The translations under genes were made by a program, and so were the position numbers. A stretch of DNA of 64,000 nucleotides from Phyllostachys edulis (Eukaryota; Streptophyta; Magnoliopsida; Poales; Poaceae), in NCBI GenBank assembly GCA_036346405.1, contig CM070550.1, positions 13,240,115-13,304,114 of the forward strand. The letters are read 5' to 3'. The notes under the pieces are model-generated. The model saw only the letters and a list, made by a program, of their open reading frames with translations. It did not search any database and was not told the origin of the DNA. Positions 1 to 8,533 of this stretch are shown here, piece after piece; the first letter of the stretch is position 1, and each line of letters begins with the position of its first letter.

Positions 1-476
1 CGGCCGTGATCTTGTTCTCACGCCAACACGCCGAACCACCGCAAAGATGGCAGTAGTCCCACAGTTGGCCGTGCCGAAGGCGGATGATCTCGCCAACCAC
101 CTTCTTGAACTCCCCGGCCTCCACCGACATGTCCGTGGTTCGTCCGCTTCGACGAAGTTGTTTTGGTTCTGCGGCGATGGTTCCATCAGACGCCGAGCGA
201 GAGCTCGAATGGCCTCGCCACCGGATAGGCGCAAGGCCGCCGGGCGGCGTAGGCGCGAACATCCGCCGCACTATGGTGCGCACTCTCGGCGAGATGACGC
301 CAGACATGAGGTTACACGGTGCGCGGAGAGGAGCTGCACGGCGGCGACGCTGGCGGAGGTTGCGCCAAGACGGGCCAGAAGCCGACGTGGCGAGCATGGT
401 GCCGCTTGAGGGACACGAGCAAGCGCGTGGGGAACCGCGGGCGGTTGGCGCGACACGCCGGTTCGTGAAGCACTCG
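1..476 (-). pseudogene. CYP81-type cytochrome P450 pseudogene, copy 1, middle of exon 1
   Basis: This is the middle of the first coding exon of a CYP81-family P450, read on the minus strand and cut by the left edge of the window. It matches the second P450 copy at 33370-33870 segment by segment. The stretch around 50-130 reads MSVEAGEFKKVV, the counterpart of MSAEAQEFKKVL in copy 2. Reading is broken by several frameshifts. At 476 the exon is interrupted by a CACTA element and resumes at 3527. Functional CYP81 enzymes are ER-anchored monooxygenases of specialised or xenobiotic metabolism; this copy cannot encode one. Confidence 0.85.
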
Positions 477-499
477 CACTACTACAAAAAGCTAATATC

Positions 500-790
500 G
501 ACGTCTCATCACGCATTTGTTGACCAAAACCGCTTGTAGATATTTCAATCACGCACGGTTTTGGTTTAGAGACCGCTCGCGCATCGGGCCGCGCTTAAAA
601 ACCGCTCGTGAAGAGGTATATCACGACGGTTCATTTTGAAACCGTCAGGAGGTATCGCACGGTTCTCAACACGAACCGCTCGTGATATTATCAAGATCAC
701 TGACGGTTTTAAAACACAACCGCTCAGGAAGTATCGCTGCACGGTTCTAACAATAACCGCTCGCGATAATATCGCCATGACTCCACGGCC
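500..790. repeat. Subterminal inverted-motif array of CACTA-1, left end
   Basis: Repeated short units alternate between forms like 'aaccgctcgtgat' and their complement. Such subterminal arrays bind the element-encoded protein in En/Spm transposons. Units vary oddly: CGTGA, CAGGA and CGCGA alternate at the same position. Confidence 0.75.
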
Positions 791-1108
791 CCATCCGCCG
801 GCCCCCGTCGCCTTCATCCGCCGCCTCGATTAAATGCGCTCCGCCTTCGCCTCGCCTCACGCCCGAATTTATTCCTTGTTTGATAAAAGGATCATCCGCC
901 ATCCAAGATGATCATCCCCACATACTTATAAAATTAAAAATGTAATGGCTGCCTCTTCCTCGTCAGCCAAGATCGATGGCCTTCCCGGCCTCACTGCATT
1001 TGCACCTCTCTCTTGTAGATTGAACCGGTCATGGAAGAACACTGCTTGATTATAGGTTTCGCTGGAGGTGAAGTTAATATATTTAATTATATGTTGAATT
1101 ATTGCGCT

Positions 1109-1112
1109 TCTC

Positions 1113-1186
<74 letters not shown>
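1109..1186. repeat. Compound (TC)n(TA)n microsatellite
   Basis: About 34 bp of TC repeats are followed directly by about 44 bp of TA repeats, inside CACTA-1. A TA run sits at a comparable place in CACTA-2 (47911-47950). Confidence 0.95.
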
Positions 1187-1189
<3 letters not shown>

Positions 1190-1731
1190 GACGGTTTTGT
1201 GGAAAACAAAATCTAGTTTGAGGTGAAGTTACAATTAATATTAATTATATCGTAACGAAGCGCTAACGGGTCGGTGGACGATTTCAGCTTCGTCACGATC
1301 AGAACTGTCTCGATGCCGACACCGCCGCTTATGAAGTATTGCGATGGAGATAGCAAATTACCTTCGCCACTAGAAAAACCTTGTTTAATTATAGGTTTCG
1401 CTTTTTAATATAAACATGTAATTTCTTCACATGTCATGTAAGTGTATATACTTGAGAAAAAACATTTGACGGACGGTTCCATAATGGAACCGCTCGTGAT
1501 ATGTCCTATATCACGCATTTGTTCCATTATGGAACCGCTCGCGATGATATCACCGACGGTTCCATAATAGAACCGCTCGATAAGTCTTTATAAGTAGGAG
1601 CTAGCACAGCTTGCCGCTAGAGTTTGCGCCTAACTCGCCACTCCTCGCCGCCTTACTTCGCCCGCTCCTCGCTGCCGCCGACGCCGCTTATTCTTCCTGT
1701 TGCCGACGGTTAGGTAGACACGGTGATGACC

Positions 1732-1766
1732 GCAAAAGACACTCAGACGATAAGAGTGTCTTTTGC
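1732..1766. other. Perfect 13 bp hairpin in CACTA-1
   Basis: GCAAAAGACACTC (1732-1744) pairs perfectly with GAGTGTCTTTTGC (1754-1766) across a 9-base loop. A degraded version is present in CACTA-2 near 49348-49382. Confidence 0.7.
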
Positions 1767-2244
1767 AATACACATCAAGCAGCCACAACCACGGTGACGC
1801 CCAAACTCGCCACTCCCGCCTCCGGCCGCTAGGGTTTGCGCCCGCCCTAACTCCGCTCCTCCCCACCTCGACGCCGCCGACTGACCTACTGTCACGCCGC
1901 CTGACCCCTTTGCATCCCGCTAGGGCCCCGCCGCTTTGCTTTCCCATCCTCCTCTATTCTCCTCTAGATCTCGTTAGCTTAATGTCTTTTGTTGAGTTTG
2001 ATTTTTATGCATGAGCCTTAAGTTGTGTCCTCGATGTTTGTGTGATTTATGCAAGGTAAAGGAAATGGATGAGGGTTGTGCCGGTGGTGGGTCGCCACCG
2101 TGGTTGCGCTTGCACTAAGGTCCCTCTCTGCCTCTACCCTCCTTGCTCTGTGATGAAAATGGCTAGCTAGTGCTCATGATGGATGCCGAGGGCTACTACC
2201 GTGTGGTGGGTTTGGACACCCTTGGTCTTGTTCTCTGTCGATGA

Positions 2245-2610
2245 ACCGCTCAATGATGTTAATAGTCTTATGTGAAATTGAATTGATAATTAGTTCATAT
2301 TAATAGTCCCTTGCTCGTGATGTAATGATGTAAATAGTCCTATGCTGAAATTGAATTGATAATTAGTTCATATTAATAGTCCCTTGCTCGCGGATGTAAT
2401 GATGTAAATAGTCCTATGCTGAAATTGAATTGATAATTAGTTCATATTAATAGTCCTCTTGTCGTGTGATGTAATGATGTCAATAGTCTTATGCTGAAAT
2501 TGAATTGATAATTAGTTCATATTAATAGTCCCTTGCTCGTGATGTAATGGTGTCAATAGTCTTATGCTGAAATTGAATTGATAATTAGTTCATATTAATA
2601 GTCCCCTTGT
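2245..2610. repeat. 74 bp minisatellite, five units
   Basis: The core 'tagttcatattaatagtcc' recurs at 2291, 2364, 2438, 2513 and 2586, giving a 73-75 bp period. The same minisatellite, in the opposite orientation, has six units in CACTA-2 at 48435-48870. Confidence 0.92.
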
Positions 2611-2718
2611 TCATGCCTGGCCAAGTTCTCCTACCTCTCTATGCACTGTGCACGCCCTACCATTCCATTCATATCTTTCTCTAGCAATAATTGGCATCAT
2701 CGATTGATATCATGTAAT

Positions 2719-2845
2719 TTCTTGAGCATGTAATTGTTTTAAAGTTAAACAAGAACACCAAGCAACAAGTTGAGAATTCTTTTGAAATATGAGAATGGTT
2801 GCTTGGTGTTCTTGTTGGGTTTAAAGACGATTACATGCTCAAGAA
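2719..2845. other. Long imperfect hairpin conserved between two CACTA copies
   Basis: Arms 2719-2766 and 2798-2845 are inverted copies of about 48 bp, including a perfect 19 bp stretch (AACAAGAACACCAAGCAAC and its complement), with a loop of about 31 bases. The same structure lies at 48170-48293 in CACTA-2. If transcribed it would fold as a pre-miRNA-like stem; expression cannot be judged from sequence. Confidence 0.75.
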
Positions 2846-3139
2846 TGGTTAGTTGCTAATATATGATGCCACTTCCTACCGGAGTACCCGAGCATCAACG
2901 ATATTTTCGAACATAGCGACGCCCAATCCTGTAATTGGATGTCCGACCGCTTTTTGCATCCATACTTTATATTTGCAAGGGCTCAATGAGGTTGCCCGTG
3001 GCTACCGCCTCATCCTTCTCATGTCAAGGTGGACGATCCCCCAAAGTGGCCGAGAGATCACGTAACAATATATATGTAATATATATATGATGCCGATTTA
3101 ATGGTACAAGCAAACATCGCTGGGCCTTTATAGAGAAAT

Positions 3140-3515
3140 CATCACGCATTTGTTTCAAATTGCACAAACCGCTCAGGATATGTATTTATCACGCACGGTT
3201 TGTGGCTAAAACCGCTCGTGATATAGATTATCACTGCACGGTTTGTGGTGAAACCGCTCAGGATATGATTATCACGCACGGTTTGTGGCTAAAACCGCTC
3301 GTGATATGATTATCACGCACGTTTGTGGATGAAACACGCGGTTTGTGATATATGATATATGCATCGAGCGGTTTGAACCACAAACCGCTCAGGAAGTATA
3401 CATCACGATTTGTTCAAAACCGCTCGTGATGACCTCATGTCATCATCGACCCATAAACTCGTGACGGCTCACGAAACCGCTGCGATGACGCTTTTGAACC
3501 GCTCTGGAAAGCCTT
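3140..3515. repeat. Subterminal inverted-motif array of CACTA-1, right end
   Basis: Dense alternation of 'tcacgcacggtttgtgg' and 'aaccgctcgtgatat'-type units leads into the right terminal inverted repeat. It is more repetitive than the left array. Confidence 0.75.
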
Positions 3516-3526
3516 TTTCAGTAGTG

Positions 3527-3782
3527 TGGCGACGCCGGCTGGCGACACGACCACGGTGTTGCGCGAGCCGAGGCGCAGGAGAAGACCGGCCGTGGACGGC
3601 GGCGACGCTAAACAATATGTGGGAACGGCTTCGACGAGGTGGAGGTGTCCGAGAAACGGATGGCCGGAGGGTTTCGGCGGCAACAGATGCCCTTGTTCTT
3701 GCCATTGCTCTTGCCGCCACGGCAGCCGACGAGGTAGTGGAGCAAGAAGAGGAAGGCAAAGGTAATACAGAACCTTTATCAT
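3527..3782 (-). pseudogene. CYP81-type P450 pseudogene, copy 1, start of exon 1
   Basis: This is the 5' end of the P450 exon on the other side of CACTA-1. Minus-strand reading gives a hydrophobic N-terminal anchor (FAFLFLLHYLVG in one frame), then the proline-rich hinge PPKPSGHPFLGHLHLVE, typical of CYP81, then LGSRNTVVVSP. Several frame changes are needed within about 80 codons. An ATG at 3780-3782 corresponds to the start of copy 2. The coding sequence continues after the transposon at 476 and leaves the window. Confidence 0.85.
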
Positions 3783-4194
3783 ACGCTACAAGAGGAAATT
3801 CATCTCAAGGTGTAACTTGTTGATATTTGTGATCCTTATGCGATCCAAATTTCTAATATGATCGAATCCAAACATGTCATATTAGCGGATCAGTTGCCAT
3901 ATTAGCGGATAAGTTTCTTACTTAGACTCCAAGCCCTTTTACCCTCTTATATACCTCTTGTAAGCCGCACAGGGAGAGTTGATGCCTCATTGTAATTCCT
4001 GTGCATTTTGTAAACACTCATCATATAGTATTCATCGCTGGTTGGCGTCCGTGGTTTTTTTCCGCAAGAGTTTTTCATGTAAAAATCCGTGTCTCTTTTG
4101 TCTCTTTTTTTCTAACAGATTTAAAGAGACAGGTCAAGAAACAATGTATTGAAATAGTTGTCTCTAAAATTGTCTCAATATAACATGGAGCGTG
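3783..4194. other. Region upstream of CYP81 copy 1, possible solo LTR
   Basis: No gene is visible. The stretch from about 3818 (TGTTGATATTTG) to about 4020 (ending AACACTCA) has a 'cttatatac' TATA-like motif and LTR-like composition and may be a small copia solo LTR, but no matching target duplication was found. It has no counterpart directly upstream of CYP81 copy 2. Confidence 0.35.
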
Positions 4195-4700
4195 TTAGAG
4201 ACAACCTAAAAGACAAACTATTGAACATGCCCTAATGGGGCGTACTCGCATGTATGTGCGTGTGTGTCTTCTTGTAATTGATTTTTTTTTCAAAACTTTC
4301 GATTTCGATATCATTTTAAATAATTAGGTTGGATATTTGAAAATCATAAGTATAGATATTTCTCGAAAAGTATTTTTAAACTATTATAATTTCTTTGAGT
4401 GTTATGGCTATATTACACTAGAAATTAGTGGTCAAAGTTGAATTTTGGTGATAATGTTAATGTTTAAAACGATATGTATTTGTAACTAGAGGGTACATAA
4501 GATGAATGAAATAAATGTTAAAAGAGGGCAAATCAACCGCCCGCAACACGATGACAAGGAAAGGCAAAAAGAAACCTAGTCCATTACGGTCCGTGAGTAC
4601 GAACGTGTCATCAATGTATACGAGCTGGTCGCAAGATTACCCGTCAACTTGTATACTTGTAATCTTGTATATAACTTGTTTTAAAGAAGAATTATACAGT
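4195..4700. repeat. Duplicated block upstream of CYP81 copy 1
   Basis: Two collinear blocks, about 4210-4490 and 4515-4680, match 35740-36000 and 36507-36660 upstream of CYP81 copy 2, in the same order and orientation. In copy 2 they are separated by a Helitron-like insert. This supports a tandem duplication that included far-upstream DNA. Confidence 0.7.
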
Positions 4701-4971
4701 TGTTAGGCCGCTGAGCTAGCTTGTACGTTCCTTCAAGAACGATGAACCTTGCCGTGCCTTCATCGCGCTCGTGCATTGACCAGACGTTCGGACCACCACC
4801 AAACCGCGGCCCCAAGAATCACACCGTCCGCACTCGCCTGTGCCAACCATTCCGTCATTGGCGCTCGCCCCTATGCCCATAAAAGAACTCTTGGTCTACG
4901 CGTTCGGGTCTGTGGCGTCGCATACTCTCATGATATGTGCAGGTAGACGTGTGTCCAGCAGTCTAGGCCAG
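4701..4971. other. Unassigned stretch
   Basis: I see no gene or repeat here that I can name. It lies between the duplicated block and the end of CACTA-3. Confidence 0.5.
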
Positions 4972-4984
4972 CACTAGTACAGAC

Positions 4985-5340
4985 AGGATTATGACAGATG
5001 GTTCGGAACCATCATCACAGGTGGTTTTTGAATCGTCTGAATTTGTATGTCTATGATAACAGGCGGTTTTTTTTGTTGAAACTGTCTGTGAAGGGCTAGT
5101 ATCACAGACTGTTTCCACAAAAAACCGTCTGTGAAGGGTTAGTATTACAGACGATTTCCACCAAAAACCGTCTATGATATCACAAACGGTTATATTTACA
5201 AACAAATTTGAGACATATCACAAACGGGTTGTAAATAGAACCGTCTGTGATATTCTACGTATCACAGACGGTTTTTAGTGGAAACCGTCTATGATACTAG
5301 TCCTTCACAGACGGTTTCAACAAAAAACCGTTTGTGATAG
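4985..5340. repeat. Subterminal repeat array of CACTA-3
   Basis: About ten units alternate between 'accgtctgtgat' and its complement, spaced roughly 35-40 bp, with T-rich spacers. Confidence 0.8.
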
Positions 5341-5559
5341 TTCTTTATACCTATCTATATTTTTTTTAATTTTCGGCTAGCCTTAGGAATTGCTAGCCAT
5401 GCCCTCTGAAAACAAGCATGCAGAAAATAGATACATCACAGATAATCAATTGATGACAACTCAAAGTGATCATTTACAACTCAAAATCAATTACAAAAGA
5501 ATTTGTTCAAGTATTGTCGCTATAGTTACAATTAGATTACAATTGAATCAATTGTTTGA

Positions 5560-8037
5560 AGGTGATTGAGAGGTATCGACGGAGTGAAACTCTCCGTCGG
5601 CGTTAATGATCTCTGTCTTGATGAAGGCGCAGAGCTTCCCTCGAACGTCCGAGATCTCTTTCACAACGAGTGCATCTAAATCTATGTTCAACCCCTGTCA
5701 CTAGTAAGAGTAAAGTAGTAAGCATATATATCTAAATTTATAAGTAGGAAATAATTATTTCGAGATTGACAAATCTCGGGATCCTTCATCTTAGCACTCA
5801 TGATTTGCTGCATATGATGGCAAACATAAAATGCACATAGGTGATCTTGTTTTTGCTGGCGGCACTGCAAAAATAGAATTACATATATAGCTATAGTCAG
5901 TTTGAGACGCATTATTACGAAGTATTATTGTGTTGTAGTGTGCATCTAAAATCGCGGCCCTATGTTGCGGCAGTGGCGCCGATCCCTTGTATGCCCTTCG
6001 CTTTGCAACATAGGCGATGAACAACCTACATGATTCCAAAAAGTTATCCTCAGCCATTTCAAACGAAGGAAGACTACAATAGAGTTATGTATGGAGAAAA
6101 TGAGCATACTTGTCGAGTATTCCTTTCACATGGGTGAAGTCATGGGTTTTGTTTAGTACGGAATCAAGGTATATTTCCTTATTCTTCTTTGGTATAATGA
6201 CTAAAAGGATCTAATGGTACCTACTTATGTATGTCGCTATAGTCATTAAACCTAATTTCCTTCTGCGTATAACGTACAAATAAAATTTATATAGCAAGTA
6301 GTGAAGAACTTACTGCTGGTTGTAGGGCACCACTATGTAGTTCGTATCGTCTTGAGCAAGCAATCCTGTCATTATGTATTTCTCGACGTAGGATGCGTCA
6401 GCGAGGATGGTTTGCTCAGAGACCATGTGTGGGTCGAGGAAACCCACCGGTTTGGACCATTCCCGAGCTTTTTTCATCATGTATCTATACATAAGCAATG
6501 AGTTGTGATATTTATCGGTATTACGTGAATGTAGAACTTGATTGTACACACTTACAGTGTCCAGCATTGTATAAGCGAGGCATGGAGGGCATCGAAGTTG
6601 AATAGGTCGAATAAGTCATTGAAGCCCACGACGAAGTGGCCCATCTCGTGGAAGAAATGCTCCTTCGTGTATCTGATAGTGATTCCAGTATCGCACCCCT
6701 TCTCTTTGGTCTTCCGCATGTACTAGACATGCAAAGCCTGACAACCTACTCCAGCACAGGCTAATACTGTGTCGGGGGCCAACGGACTTCCGATGGAGTA
6801 TTTCTAGGGCTTGGGACACGCCTTAATGTTTTTACTTTCGATTTGGCCTTAACTACTGGCCCGTTACACGTCTTCCTGTGAGACGACTCGGGAACCGATA
6901 CGACGACACGCTTTTCTTGTTCCTTCGGCGTCTTCTCCATGAGAACCGATGAGGTGGCCTTTTGAAATGAAAGTTGAGGTGGAGTCATCGATGGTCCCGT
7001 TGGAGAGGAATGGTCGTGTCGAGATCACGACACTGTTGGGTCCAGGGCGATGTCCTTCTTAGGCCACTAGATAAAAGTGTGCATAGCATCCCCTAGTATT
7101 CTGATGTCTTCGTTCGGGTGAATCTCCAGTGGGACAGCCATGAAATTATCATGTACTATGTCCACCTGGACCCAAGTGTGCATAGCATCCCCTAGTATTC
7201 TGATGTCTTCGTTCGGGCGAATCTCCAGCGGGATAGCCATGAAATTATCATGTACTATGTCCACCTGGACCCTGGCGTAACCCTACGCCAGTTGGGCACC
7301 GTGCTACACTATCCCTTCCTGTTGCGGATACACCATCCCCAGCCTAGCCTCAATAGAAATGGACCCAACCATTCTCACTTGGAGCTTGTAGGGCGTCGGC
7401 TCCTACAAAACGATACACAATTAGCTAAGGCGTCCTATAGGTCTATCTTTGAAGCATTTCAGAGATGTATATTGCCTTGATGTCATTAATAGGTAATTGG
7501 ACATCGTCATGTTCAGAATTTGGAGTGGCGCGACGCTACTCCGATGCTGAGGAGGACTGGCTCCCAAAATAACAGGGTAGCTTGCGACTAGTTGAGGAGT
7601 TGATTCATTTGATCCTACAATCTTGTTATTTGTCCTTGAAATTTTGCAATAAGCACCTGTTCCAACCGGGCATCGTGCTCGGCCTTGGATCTCTTCCTAC
7701 TCCTATACGTGTCGGAGTCGTGTCGAAATCTATCCCTCCATGGTACGTAAACCCCAACGCCTCACATACGACCCGGGTGCTCCTTGTTTCACAGGGCCAT
7801 AGATAGTATATCCTTCTCCGTGTCTGCTTCGAAGGAGCCTTGGGAAGATTCGGTAGTCAATGCATGCTGCAAGAGGTCATCATGTTATTATAGACACTAT
7901 GAAGTTATGGACTTATTAACAACTAGGTAGTTCGATATATTTACCAGACATTGGGACACTGTCTCTCGTCTGCCGAGTTTGTTAAAGAGATGCCACAGGA
8001 AGACGTGGCTAATGCCATCGCTCTTAACCAGCTTTGG
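5560..8037 (-). pseudogene. Degenerate CACTA ORF with Ulp1-like (C48) protease domain
   Basis: Read on the minus strand from about 8000 down, frame by frame: a GNKEHPGR segment (about 7800), a duplicated VHDNFMAxPLEIxPNEDIRILGDA block (7077-7274), WPKKDIALDP (about 7050), then LFNFDALHASLIQCW (about 6570-6620), KPVGFLDPHMVSEQ (about 6430) and DTNYIVVPYNQ (about 6320). The segment with the expected catalytic cysteine, QDHLCAFYVCHH, is at about 5810-5850, and the C-terminal tail is near 5560. These are the landmarks of the Ulp1-like protein of plant CACTA elements. Many stops and frame changes, some possibly introns, separate them, so it is called a pseudogene. Confidence 0.7.
7077..7274 (-). 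repeat. In-frame 99 bp tandem duplication in the CACTA-3 ORF
   Basis: Two adjacent 99 bp units, offset exactly 99 bases, encode two near-identical 33-residue copies of the VHDNFMA...LGDAMHT block. Differences are a few substitutions (for example EIRPNED versus EIHPNED). Confidence 0.9.
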
Positions 8038-8533
8038 TGTAACAGCCCAAATTTCAAATTTCAGAGAAAATTTAAAATTAATTATTTTTGTGGATTTTCT
8101 GAAACTTTAAAAGCTTTTCTTTAATTATTTTAAAGCCCAAATAAATTTATTTGCAAAAATTAAATACCAAATATAAGTTGGGAATATTTTATTGAAGTCC
8201 AAAATGTCTTTGAGAATTTCTGTGAATTTTATCATAAATTTTGGATTTTATTTGCTATTTTCTAAAGCCTATTTGAATTATCTCGATTAAATCAATTGCT
8301 AAATCAATTTAAAATCAATCAAGAGTGATTGGGCTGAATCTATTCTGGCCCATCTCTCGTTTCACGCATCGCCCGGTCCACCCGCGCTTGCAGCTTCTCA
8401 AGATCATTTCACGCCAACCGTTGGATCTAAAACGAACGATCCAATCTTATTTGCACGTTCAGACATCCGAACATCTCAATCAACGAAGACCGTCCGATCA
8501 AAAATCTAACGGCTTGTTTGCACCCGATACTTT
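8038..8533 (+). repeat. Truncated gypsy LTR start (TGTAACAGCCC)
   Basis: It opens with TGTAACAGCCC, a typical start of Tekay-like LTRs in grasses, and parallels the first half-kilobase of the LTR starting at 8534 (shared runs such as 'ggattttatttgctattttctaaag'). It stops where the next LTR begins, so it is an LTR interrupted by a relative. Confidence 0.7.

Larger units (their letters stand above)
477..3526 (+). mobile_element. Non-autonomous CACTA (En/Spm) transposon, CACTA-1
   Basis: The left end reads CACTACTACAAAAAGC and the right end is the inverse, finishing in TTTTTCAGTAGTG, the CACTA terminal signature. Inside are inverted 'accgctcgtgat / atcacgagcggt'-type motifs at both ends and again near 1470-1590, a TC/TA microsatellite, a 74 bp minisatellite and a long hairpin. 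No transposase or TNP2-like ORF is visible, so it would need proteins from elsewhere. A sister copy lies at 47564-50756 in the opposite orientation and shares the ends, minisatellite and hairpin. The flanking trinucleotides (TCG and TGG) are not a perfect 3 bp duplication. It sits inside a P450 exon. Confidence 0.9.
4972..8037 (-). mobile_element. Truncated CACTA transposon with Ulp1-like ORF (CACTA-3)
   Basis: The left end is CACTAGTACAGACAGG at 4972, followed by about 350 bp of inverted 'aaccgtctgtgat / atcacagacggtt' subterminal units. A minus-strand, heavily broken ORF follows with a C48 (Ulp1-like) protease region, as found near one end of grass CACTA elements. No matching opposite end is found; at 8038 the sequence changes abruptly into a gypsy LTR, so the transposase half is missing. 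The family differs from CACTA-1/2 in both ends and motifs. Confidence 0.75.

Noticed and set aside
1611..2014. Overlapping ORFs in the GC-rich part of CACTA-1
   Set aside because: Pro/Ala/Arg-rich readings in several frames, no conserved motif, and the counterpart in CACTA-2 does not keep the same frames.
2245..2610. Regularly spaced repeats resembling a CRISPR array
   Set aside because: Units are contiguous 74 bp minisatellite copies without unique spacers, in a plant transposon.
7272..7291. CTGGCGTA/TACGCCAG hairpin as a terminator
   Set aside because: A rho-independent terminator has no meaning here. It is a chance palindrome in a decayed transposon ORF.
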